Assembly (NCBI GenBank): GCA_944320675.1
Contig: CALUIJ010000143.1
Span: 1 to 37,525, forward strand
Reading direction: 5' to 3'
DNA length: 37,525 nt
Origin: an uncultured Prevotella sp.
GTDB taxonomy: Bacteria; Bacteroidota; Bacteroidia; Bacteroidales; Bacteroidaceae
Positions 24,001 through 30,244 of the stretch are shown piece by piece. Each line of letters begins with the position of its first letter. The first letter of the stretch is position 1. A program made the translations under genes and the position numbers. Below the pieces are notes generated by a model. The model was not told where the DNA came from. It did not search any database and saw only the letters and a program-made list of their open reading frames with translations.

Positions 24001-25305
24001 TCATATCCTTTCTATCTTCGCCCCGAGTGCGTTCAACCGCGACTCTATGTCCTCGTATCCGCGGTCAATCTGGGCTATGTTGTCGATACGGCTGGTGCCG
24101 TTGGCGCTCAGCGCGGCGATGAGCAGGGCTATGCCGGCGCGTATGTCGGGACTCGACATGCGTCCGGCACGCAGCCGTTTCTTATGGTCGTGGCCTACGA
24201 CAACGGCCCTATGGGGGTCGCAGAGAATGATTTGCGCGCCCATGTCAATCAGTTTGTCGACGAAGAACAGGCGGCTTTCGAACATCTTCTGGTGGAACAG
24301 CACGCTGCCGTTAGCCTGCGTGGCCACGACGAGCAGTACGGATATGAGGTCGGGGGTAAGCCCGGGCCACGGCGCGTCGGCCAATGTCATTATCGAGCCG
24401 TCGATGAACGACTCGACCTCGTAATGCTCCATGTGCGGGATGACAAGGTCGTCGTTGTCAATGTTGATTTTCACGCCGAGCTTACGGAATGCTTCCGGAA
24501 TGATGCCGAGGTTGTGCACGGATACGTCCTTTATCCGTATGCCGTCGCCCACCATCGCCGCCATGCCGATGAACGAGCCTACCTCTATCATGTCGGGCAA
24601 TATCTTGTGGTTTGTCCCGTGCAGGCTTTCCACGCCTACGATTGTCAGCAGGTTTGAGGCTATTCCGCTTATGCGCGCCCCCATGCGGTTGAGCATGTGG
24701 CACAGTTGTTGTATGTATGGCTCGCACGCCGCGTTGTAGATGGTCGTCGTGCCCTTGGCCAGCACCGAGGCCATAATGATGTTGGCCGTGCCTGTTATCG
24801 AAGCCTCGTCGAGCAGCATGTAGCAGCCTTTGAGGTCGCGGCCGTTGATTTCAAACGTGCCGCGTTCGTCGTTGTGTGAGAACTTGGCTCCGAGATATTT
24901 GAATCCTAAGAAATGGGTGTCGAGCCTGCGCCGGCCTATCTTGTCGCCGCCCGGTTTTGTCACTACGGCCCTGCCGAAGCGTGCGAGCAGCGGCCCTATC
25001 AGCAGCACGCTGCCGCGGAGCGACGCGCACTTGCGTATGAACTCGTCGCTCTCAAGATAGTCAAGGCAGATGTCCTTGGCCCTGAACGCATATTCGTTCT
25101 TGCCTGTGCGTTCCGTCTCCACCCCTATGTCGACGAGAAGCTGTATAAGGTTGTTTACGTCGAGAATGTCGGGAATGTTGCTTATCCTGACTTCCTCAGA
25201 CGTGAGCAGCGATGCGCAGATTACTTCAAGGGCCTCGTTCTTCGCGCCTTGCGGCGTAATGGTGCCGCTCAGCCGATGTCCGCCTTCTATGATGAATGAT
25301 TCCAT
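24001..25305 (-). CDS. murA: UDP-N-acetylglucosamine 1-carboxyvinyltransferase, Asp-type active site
   Basis: First committed step of peptidoglycan synthesis: transfers enolpyruvate from PEP to UDP-GlcNAc in the cytoplasm. The 434 residues follow the two-domain inside-out barrel plan: GGHRLSGTITPQGAKNEAL (8-26) with the conserved Lys22-Asn23, SVLLIGPLLARFGRA, and the active-site loop KPGGDKIGRRRLDTH (117-131). The loop residue that is Cys in E. coli (Cys115) is Asp121 here (codon GAC at 24943-24945), the variant that makes MurA insensitive to fosfomycin in mycobacteria, chlamydiae and others. It sits 42 nt after the DUF4290 gene in the usual Bacteroidetes order. Confidence 0.96.
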   Translation of the reverse strand: MESFIIEGGHRLSGTITPQGAKNEALEVICASLLTSEEVRISNIPDILDVNNLIQLLVDIGVETERTGKNEYAFRAKDICLDYLESDEFIRKCASLRGSVLLIGPLLARFGRAVVTKPGGDKIGRRRLDTHFLGFKYLGAKFSHNDERGTFEINGRDLKGCYMLLDEASITGTANIIMASVLAKGTTTIYNAACEPYIQQLCHMLNRMGARISGIASNLLTIVGVESLHGTNHKILPDMIEVGSFIGMAAMVGDGIRIKDVSVHNLGIIPEAFRKLGVKINIDNDDLVIPHMEHYEVESFIDGSIMTLADAPWPGLTPDLISVLLVVATQANGSVLFHQKMFESRLFFVDKLIDMGAQIILCDPHRAVVVGHDHKKRLRAGRMSSPDIRAGIALLIAALSANGTSRIDNIAQIDRGYEDIESRLNALGAKIERI

Positions 25306-25347
25306 TCTTGGGTGTTTTTTCCGTTTAACGTACCTTCGCCGCAGGTC

Positions 25348-25944
25348 TCACCTGCGTTTGCGCCGCTTGTCGGCGTGCTCCCTCATGTTGCCGACGTTGA
25401 ACTTGAACGAGTCGAGGTCGAGCTGTATCTTGCCGTCGGTGAAGCGTGCCAGGTCGGATGCTATCTTCTCGTCGTCGCTCGACCCGTGGCTCCACTGTAT
25501 CAGGTTGCGCTTCATCTGGTTGGCCGTAAGCCGTGTCAGTTCGTCGCGCTCGGGGCCGGGATCCATTGTCTTGAGCTTCTCGAAAAGCTCGAACACCATG
25601 CTTCCGTAATGTTTTATCGGGTTGGTCTGCTTCGGATAGTCCATCGGTTGCGGCTTTTTCATTATGTTCTTGGCCTCGTTGATGTCTACGGGATAGTCGA
25701 TGTCCAGCTTGAAGTTGCTCATTATCGCGAGGTGGTCCCACAGTTTTTGCTGGTAGTCCATGTTGTCTTGTGTCTGTGGGAACATCCTTTCCATGATGCC
25801 GATAATGGTTTCGGCGCACCGTTGCCGTTCCTCCTTGCTTCCGAGGGTTACGGCGTAGTCTACCATTTTCTGCACTTCGCGTCCGTATTCGGGCAGTATC
25901 AGTTGTTCACGTTGGGTGTTGTAGTCCAATCCTTCGATGTTCAT
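25348..25944 (-). CDS. DUF4290 domain-containing protein
   Basis: A 198-residue soluble, mostly helical protein of unknown function restricted largely to Bacteroidetes. It opens GLDYNTQREQLILPEYGREVQKMVDYAV, the conserved N-terminus of the family, and contains DNMDYQQKLWDHLAIMSNFKLDIDYP and a C-terminal basic tail (HADKRRKRR) that suggests nucleic acid or ribosome contact. There is no signal peptide. It is placed directly before murA and 112 nt after tsaB, the common arrangement. The conserved neighbourhood (murA, rimM, dxr) points to a housekeeping role, but none is established. Confidence 0.88.
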   Translation of the reverse strand: MNIEGLDYNTQREQLILPEYGREVQKMVDYAVTLGSKEERQRCAETIIGIMERMFPQTQDNMDYQQKLWDHLAIMSNFKLDIDYPVDINEAKNIMKKPQPMDYPKQTNPIKHYGSMVFELFEKLKTMDPGPERDELTRLTANQMKRNLIQWSHGSSDDEKIASDLARFTDGKIQLDLDSFKFNVGNMREHADKRRKRR

Positions 25945-25953
25945 GTATTTTAT

Positions 25954-26056
25954 AGAAGTTAAAGGAGTTAAAGAAGTTATCGCTCGCTGTGCTCGTTAAG
26001 AAGTTAAAGCCGAAAGCCTTGTTCCTCGTCTGCTTGTTGCTGTAAAACTTGTCTGC
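25954..26056 (-). repeat. Word array between tsaB and the DUF4290 gene
   Basis: In the sense (minus) direction, right after the tsaB stop, come TAAGCAGACAAG, AACAAGCAGACGAG and GAACAAGGC; the second half is CTTTAACTTC, TTAACGAGC, TAACTTCTTTAACTCC and CTTTAACTTC, ending about 10 nt before the DUF4290 ATG. The two halves use different word sets, so pairing is weaker than in the other arrays. Confidence 0.65.
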
Positions 26057-26746
26057 TTACAAAAGCTTCTTGGGCGTCTTGGCCACGAAGTCTTTCAGGT
26101 AGAACGGTACGAAGTAGGCCACGTCCTCAAACCGTCCCTCGGCCATCCTCTTCTCGGCCAGTGGAAACATGTTTTCGGCCAACGGCTCTATTCCTTTTAT
26201 CAGTATTGCGTTGGGATGGTTGATTGCTTCGATGCATTTGCACGCCCCGTTGCCGAAGAAGCACACCTTGCCCTTGTCGAGATATTCCTTGTAAGTGCCG
26301 CCGTCTACGATGTCCGCCTGCACGGGCCTTATTTCCTTCAAGGCTCGGTCGTAGACGCCTGCGTACACTTCCATCCGGCGTGCGTCGAGCATGGGGCAGA
26401 GCAGCGTGCCCTCCTCCAGCTCGTGGTTGAGCAGCACGGGCACGGCCAACAGCTCGATCGTAGGCACGGCGATGAGCCTTATCCCGCGGCCGTAGCATAT
26501 CCCCTTGGCCATCGACACGCCGATGCGCAGGCCCGTGTACGAGCCTGGGCCGCAACTTACGGCCACCGCGTCGAGCGGTATGGCGCGGCTGTCGACGAAC
26601 GAGAGGGCCTCGTCTACGAATACGCCTAAGGCCACGGCGTGGTTGGGCCCGCTGTGGTCTTCTTTCTTAAACAGGCATACGCCCTCTTGGCTTACCGCCA
26701 CCGAACACACGTTGGTACTTGTCTCTATATTTAAAATGCAAGACAT
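26057..26746 (-). CDS. tsaB: tRNA threonylcarbamoyladenosine biosynthesis protein TsaB
   Basis: Partner of TsaD and TsaE in making t6A37 on ANN-decoding tRNAs; an inactive ASKHA-fold paralogue of TsaD. The 229 residues begin MSCILNIETSTNVCSVAV, the typical N-terminal strand pair. The signature VAVSCGPGSYTGLRIGVSMAKGICYG lies at about 63-88, and the LLCPMLDARRMEVYAGVYD segment at about 116-134. Length is normal. It starts the minus-strand housekeeping series and is divergent from yicC, sharing a 90-nt promoter region. Its stop codon is the first base triplet of the adjoining word array. Confidence 0.95.
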   Translation of the reverse strand: MSCILNIETSTNVCSVAVSQEGVCLFKKEDHSGPNHAVALGVFVDEALSFVDSRAIPLDAVAVSCGPGSYTGLRIGVSMAKGICYGRGIRLIAVPTIELLAVPVLLNHELEEGTLLCPMLDARRMEVYAGVYDRALKEIRPVQADIVDGGTYKEYLDKGKVCFFGNGACKCIEAINHPNAILIKGIEPLAENMFPLAEKRMAEGRFEDVAYFVPFYLKDFVAKTPKKLL

Positions 26747-26775
26747 AAAATGAAAATATCTTTTTAAATAACGTG

Positions 26776-26783
26776 CAAAAATA
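26776..26783 (-). promoter_or_regulatory. Promoter -7 box of tsaB
   Basis: On the minus strand TATTTTTG matches TAnnTTTG, 29 nt upstream of the tsaB ATG. It probably drives tsaB and perhaps the genes behind it. Confidence 0.55.
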
Positions 26784-26805
26784 CGCTTTTTTCCGAAGAA
26801 ATATG

Positions 26806-26813
26806 TACTTTTG
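26806..26813 (+). promoter_or_regulatory. Promoter -7 box of yicC
   Basis: TACTTTTG matches TAnnTTTG and lies 23 nt before the yicC ATG at 26837. It is back-to-back with the tsaB promoter; a T-rich stretch about 16-21 nt upstream may serve as the -33 element. Confidence 0.55.
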
Positions 26814-26836
26814 CATAAATTTAACTACAAAAGAGT

Positions 26837-27712
26837 ATGATACAGTCAATGACGGGTTACGGAAAGTCTGTCGTAACTTTCAATGAGAAGAAAATACACG
26901 TAGAAATTAAATCTTTAAACAGCAAGGCCTTGGACTTGTCGACGCGCATCGCCCCGCTTTACCGTGAGAAGGAGATGGAGATACGCCAGCTTGTGGCGAA
27001 AACGCTGCTCAGGGGCAAGGTTGACTTCTCGATATGGGTGGAGAAGGAGGACTCGGCCGACGCCGCCCCTATTAACAAGGCGCTTGTTGAGAATTACTAT
27101 CGGCAGATAAAAGACATTTCGGCCAACGCCGGCATACCCGAGCCGCAAGACTGGTTCGCCACGCTGCTGCGCCTGCCCGACGTGCTGACGAAGACCGAGG
27201 TCGAGGAACTCTGCGGCGAAGAGTGGGAAGCCGCGCGGCGCGGCATCGACGAGGCTTTGGCCGCCCTCGTTGCGTTCCGCGGGCAGGAGGGCGCCGCCCT
27301 CTGCCGTAAGTTCACCGAGAAGATCGACAACATCGCCGCCCTGCTCGCCTCGATAGAGCCTTACGAGAAGTCGCGCGTCGAGAAGATACGCCAGCGCATA
27401 ATCGAAGGGCTGAAGAGCATACCTGAGATTGAATACGACAAGAACCGCCTTGAGCAGGAGCTTATCTACTACATCGAGAAGCTCGACATAAGCGAGGAGA
27501 AGCAGCGTCTGGCCAACCATCTTAAGTATTTCCGCGAGACAATGGCCGACGGCATAGGCCAGGGCAAGAAGCTCGGCTTCATTGCGCAGGAGATGGGCCG
27601 CGAAATCAACACCACCGGCAGCAAGAGCAACAACGCCGAAATGCAAAACATCGTGGTGAAGATGAAGGACGAGCTTGAACAGATTAAGGAACAAGTACTC
27701 AATGTTTTATAG
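26837..27712 (+). CDS. yicC: YicC family endoribonuclease
   Basis: YicC/YloC proteins are now regarded as endoribonucleases involved in small-RNA and mRNA turnover. The 291 residues start with the invariant MIQSMTGYGKS and NSKALDLSTRIAP segment (N-terminal YicC_N domain, to about 155). They end with the DUF1732 domain, RLEQELIYYIEKLDISEEKQRLANHLKYF and the C-terminal GKKLGFIAQEMGREINTTGSKSNNAEMQ signature. It precedes gmk, as in many bacteria. The last codons and stop (GTTTTATAG) are part of the first unit of a 41-nt tandem repeat that opens the following array. Confidence 0.94.
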   Translation: MIQSMTGYGKSVVTFNEKKIHVEIKSLNSKALDLSTRIAPLYREKEMEIRQLVAKTLLRGKVDFSIWVEKEDSADAAPINKALVENYYRQIKDISANAGIPEPQDWFATLLRLPDVLTKTEVEELCGEEWEAARRGIDEALAALVAFRGQEGAALCRKFTEKIDNIAALLASIEPYEKSRVEKIRQRIIEGLKSIPEIEYDKNRLEQELIYYIEKLDISEEKQRLANHLKYFRETMADGIGQGKKLGFIAQEMGREINTTGSKSNNAEMQNIVVKMKDELEQIKEQVLNVL

Positions 27713-27963
27713 CAGACGAGCAGGCAAGTGACGAGCAGACAAGTGTTTTATAGCAGACGAGCAGACAAGTGACGAGCAGACAAGGAGATATGTCTTGTTG
27801 GTTTACCATCAACAAGCGAATGTACGGCGGGCAGACAAGTAATATGAAGCAAACAAGGCAAATCTCCTTGTCTGCTCGTCACTTGTCTGCTCGTCTGCTG
27901 AAAAGGCAAATCTCCTTGTTTGCTCGTCACTTGTCTGCTATAAAACACTTGTCTGCTCGTCTG
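27703..27963 (+). repeat. Large word array between yicC and gmk with 41-nt tandem and 38-bp inverted repeats
   Basis: Two 41-nt direct repeats (27703-27743 and 27744-27784, one mismatch) each begin TGTTTTATAGCAGACGAG; the first contains the yicC stop codon. A perfect 38-nt inverted repeat pairs 27752-27789 with 27862-27899 across 72 nt. A second pyrimidine-rich copy follows (27907-27960), including TATAAAACACTTG, the complement of the unit start. All are built of GACAAG/GACGAG/GTGACGAG words. The array ends about 20 nt before the gmk ATG. No gene lies in this 270-nt gap. Confidence 0.92.
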
Positions 27964-27982
27964 TTTTTTTATAATCGTAAAT

Positions 27983-28555
27983 ATGCAAGGAAAAGTAATC
28001 ATATTCTCGGCTCCCAGCGGCAGTGGTAAGAGCACTATAATAGGCCGCCTGATGGAGCATAAGGAGCTGAACATGGCGTTCAGCATATCATGTACGAGCC
28101 GGCAGCCGCGCGGGGCGGAGCGCGACGGCGTGGAGTATTTCTTCGTTACGCCCGACGAGTTCCGCCGGAGGATAGCCGGAGGGGAGTTCCTTGAGTACGA
28201 AGAGGTTTACAAGGACCGCTATTACGGCACGCTGAAGAGCCAGGTTGAGAACCAGTTGGAGCGCGGCGAGAACGTCGTGCTCGACGTAGACGTAAAGGGC
28301 GGATGCAACATCAAGGAGTTTTACGGCTCGCGCGCCCTCAGCGTCTTCATCCAGCCGCCTTCGATCGAGGAGTTGCGCCGCCGTCTCGAAGGCCGCGCCA
28401 CCGACGCCCCCGAAGTGATAAATGACCGGCTTGCCCGCGCTGAGTTCGAGCTTACTTTCGCCCCGCGTTTCGACAAGGTGATAGTAAACGACGACCTCGA
28501 CCGCGCCGTCGGCGAAGCTCTCGCCGCCGTAAAGGAGTTTGTCAATAATGAGTAA
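27983..28555 (+). CDS. gmk: Guanylate kinase
   Basis: Phosphorylates GMP to GDP with ATP. The 190-residue cytosolic enzyme has the P-loop SAPSGSGKST (9-18), the GMP-binding SCTSRQPRGAERDGVEYFFVT segment (about 36-56), FLEYEEVYKDRYYGTLKSQVE, and the VVLDVDVKGG region containing the Walker B-like Asp. Length is normal. It follows yicC after the repeat-filled gap, and nadD follows after 99 nt, so the three may form one transcript with possible modulation by the repeats. Confidence 0.97.
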   Translation: MQGKVIIFSAPSGSGKSTIIGRLMEHKELNMAFSISCTSRQPRGAERDGVEYFFVTPDEFRRRIAGGEFLEYEEVYKDRYYGTLKSQVENQLERGENVVLDVDVKGGCNIKEFYGSRALSVFIQPPSIEELRRRLEGRATDAPEVINDRLARAEFELTFAPRFDKVIVNDDLDRAVGEALAAVKEFVNNE

Positions 28556-28571
28556 CCGTATTTACAGTTAC

Positions 28572-28625
28572 GAATGTCCGCATTCAGGCAAGCATGCTAA
28601 TACTCTCTCCGGAATGCGGACATTC
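28572..28625 (+). repeat. 14-bp inverted repeat between gmk and nadD
   Basis: GAATGTCCGCATTC (28572-28585) pairs perfectly with GAATGCGGACATTC (28612-28625) around a 26-nt loop. Each arm is also partly self-complementary (GAATG/CATTC). No T run follows. It may be an mRNA processing structure or a dispersed repeat. Confidence 0.7.
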
Positions 28626-28654
28626 ATATTCTTATTCAGCCTTATATCATAAAC

Positions 28655-29230
28655 ATGCTTACGACAGGTATCTTCGGCGGCTCGTTCAACCCCGTGCACA
28701 ACGGCCATATAGAGCTTGCGCGCCGCCTTCTCAAGCTTGCGAGTCTCGACGGCGTATGGTTCGTCGTGTCTCCGCAGAACCCTTTCAAGCGTAACGACCG
28801 CCTGCTCGACGACCGCCTGCGCCTCGAAATGGTGCGGCTCGCCCTGCAGGACGAGCCGCGCATGGAGGCCAGCGACTACGAGTTCCGCCTGCCCCGGCCG
28901 TCATACATGTGGCATACGCTCCGGGCCATTACTAAGGATTACCCCGACCGCAGGTTCGTTCTCCTGATAGGCGCCGACAACTGGGCGCGCTTCGGCGAAT
29001 GGTATGCCGCCGACAAGATACTCGCCGCCCACCGCGTCGTGGTGTATCCGCGCGAGGGCGTGCCGCTCGATCCGGCCGCGCTCCCTGCCGGCGTAACCCT
29101 CGCCGACACCGGCCTCATACCCGGCAGCAGCACCGAGGTGCGCCGGCGCATCGCCTGCGGACTGCCCGTCGACGGCCTCGTGCCGCCCGTCGTGGCCGGT
29201 TTCATACGTAAGCATAAGTTATATTTATGA
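28655..29230 (+). CDS. nadD: Nicotinate-nucleotide adenylyltransferase
   Basis: Makes deamido-NAD from nicotinate mononucleotide and ATP in NAD synthesis. The 191-residue Rossmann-like nucleotidyltransferase has the nucleotide-binding GGSFNPVHNGH (8-18), the WFVVSPQNPFK substrate segment, LLIGADNWARFGEWY and the C-terminal SSTEVRRRI motif (the SxTxxR pattern). The start at ATG 28655 places the core motif at the N-terminus as expected. It is the last gene of yicC-gmk-nadD, followed by a palindromic repeat and a terminator. Confidence 0.96.
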   Translation: MLTTGIFGGSFNPVHNGHIELARRLLKLASLDGVWFVVSPQNPFKRNDRLLDDRLRLEMVRLALQDEPRMEASDYEFRLPRPSYMWHTLRAITKDYPDRRFVLLIGADNWARFGEWYAADKILAAHRVVVYPREGVPLDPAALPAGVTLADTGLIPGSSTEVRRRIACGLPVDGLVPPVVAGFIRKHKLYL

Positions 29231-29275
29231 TCGATGCCGCCTTGCGCGCAATCCTCTGATTGTCGGCATGGTTCC

Positions 29276-29312
29276 GAAAGGCAACCTTTCACGCCGCGAA
29301 AGGTTGCCTTTC
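29276..29312. repeat. Palindromic module pair downstream of nadD
   Basis: GAAAGGCAACCTTTC (29276-29290) and its exact reverse complement GAAAGGTTGCCTTTC (29298-29312) form a 15-bp stem with a 7-nt loop. Each is also nearly self-palindromic. It belongs to the same family as the clusters at 11217, 16140 and 36372. Confidence 0.8.
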
Positions 29313-29336
29313 GCCTCGCAAAACATGGTCTTTTGT

Positions 29337-29362
29337 AAGGCCGTCGACGGCCTTTTGTTTTT
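29337..29362 (+). terminator. Probable terminator of the yicC-gmk-nadD unit
   Basis: AAGGCCGTCGACGGCCTT (29337-29354) is a perfect 18-nt palindrome followed by TTGTTTTT. The GC-rich stem and T-rich tail fit an intrinsic terminator, although the loop would be very small. Confidence 0.55.
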
Positions 29363-29464
29363 GGCTTAACTTCGTTTCCGCTTGCAAATTAACAAGCATG
29401 CCGTGCCGAATCATGACATAACAGGAAAAATTTTGCATCAAGGCGGAAAATATCAGGCTGTGTC

Positions 29465-29495
29465 TTGATTTATCACAGACAAACTGTTAACTTTG
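29465..29495 (+). promoter_or_regulatory. Promoter upstream of the WYL remnant and exonuclease
   Basis: TTG (29465-29467) and TAACTTTG (29488-29495) are spaced by 20 nt, a good match to the Bacteroidetes consensus. Confidence 0.65.
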
Positions 29496-29519
29496 TAGCA
29501 CAACCCAAGCAATCACGGC

Positions 29520-29598
29520 ATGACGGCAAATTTATTTGGAAGATACGTGTGGTTGGTTGGCGCACTGCTGGAATGCAGGCGGCTTACTATTACACAAG
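29520..29598 (+). pseudogene. N-terminal remnant of a WYL-type transcriptional regulator
   Basis: An ATG 24 nt after the promoter box opens a frame reading MTANLFGRYVWLVGALLECR then RLTITQE. From memory, Bacteroidales WYL-domain regulators begin with NLFxRYIWLVDTIYRAGRITFEEI, so the first 26 or so residues look like the start of such a gene. The similarity then stops and the frame runs out of phase into the exonuclease gene. I read it as the leftover 5' end of a regulator whose body was deleted, leaving its promoter to serve the exonuclease. It could instead be a short leader peptide or chance similarity. Confidence 0.4.
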
Positions 29599-29600
29599 AA

Positions 29601-29606
29601 AGGAGG
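29601..29606 (+). promoter_or_regulatory. Strong Shine-Dalgarno site of the exonuclease gene
   Basis: AGGAGG lies 8 nt before the ATG at 29615. Such a complete SD site is unusual next to the weakly marked starts elsewhere in the window and supports the chosen start codon. Confidence 0.7.
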
Positions 29607-29614
29607 AATGACCG

Positions 29615-30166
29615 ATGCAAGGACTGGATTTCATTGCAATCGACTTTGAGACGGCCACAGGCCGGCGCGCCTCGGTGTGCGAGGCCGGCGTCTGCGTGGT
29701 GCGCGACGGCCGTATAGCGGAGACGCGCTCGTGGCTCGTGCGGCCGCAAGGCAACATGTACAGCTACTGGAACATGCGGATACACGGCATACGCCCGGGT
29801 GACACGGAGCAGTCGCCCGAGTTCCCGGAAGTGTGGGCGGAAATATCCGAATACCTCAAGGAGTGCCCCGTACTCGTGGCGCACAACGCCGCGTTCGACA
29901 TGGGCTGCATACGCAGTTCGCTCGAACTGTACGGCATCCCGAAGCCCGACGTTACTTATTACTGCTCACTACGCGCCGCACGGAGGCTCTACGACTTCGG
30001 CTGCAACAGCCTCGACTACCTCTGCGACCAGTTCGAGATACCTTACGGGCTGCACCACCGCGCCGGCGACGACGCCGAGATGTGCGCCCGCCTGTTCTTA
30101 AGGGAAGTGAAAGACGCAGGCTGGCCCGAGCTGGAAGAGATGGACTTTTGCAACGGTAAACTCTGA
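29615..30166 (+). CDS. 3'-5' exonuclease (DnaQ-like, DEDDh)
   Basis: A 183-residue stand-alone DnaQ-fold exonuclease. Exo I is FIAIDFETATG with Asp10 and Glu12, Exo II is AHNAAFDMG with Asp95, and Exo III is HHRAGDDAEM with His148 and Asp152, giving the complete DEDDh set. Such proteins trim single-stranded DNA or RNA ends, and similar ones act in repair; no polymerase or BRCT domain is attached. The start is fixed by the AGGAGG site. It appears to use the promoter at 29465 left behind by a regulator gene, and is followed after 78 nt by the flippase, which has its own promoter. Confidence 0.93.
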   Translation: MQGLDFIAIDFETATGRRASVCEAGVCVVRDGRIAETRSWLVRPQGNMYSYWNMRIHGIRPGDTEQSPEFPEVWAEISEYLKECPVLVAHNAAFDMGCIRSSLELYGIPKPDVTYYCSLRAARRLYDFGCNSLDYLCDQFEIPYGLHHRAGDDAEMCARLFLREVKDAGWPELEEMDFCNGKL

Positions 30167-30201
30167 AAAACGGAGAAACATTGCAGCGAATAATATGAAG
30201 G

Positions 30202-30236
30202 TTTGCCCCGTATCTCATATTTTTGCACTATCTTTG
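30202..30236 (+). promoter_or_regulatory. Promoter of the flippase operon
   Basis: TTTG (30202-30205) and TATCTTTG (30229-30236) are spaced by 23 nt. Only 8 nt separate the -7 box from the ATG at 30245, so the transcript should have almost no leader. Confidence 0.65.
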
Positions 30237-30244
30237 TCCCCCGA

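Larger units (their letters stand above)
29231..29464. other. Spacer after nadD
   Basis: No gene is seen. It contains the palindromic module pair (29276-29312), a terminator (29337-29362) and then AT-rich sequence leading into the promoter at 29465. Confidence 0.6.

Noticed and set aside
27703..27963. CRISPR array
   Set aside because: Repeats are 7-8 nt degenerate words with inverted halves and no constant spacers; no cas genes are nearby.
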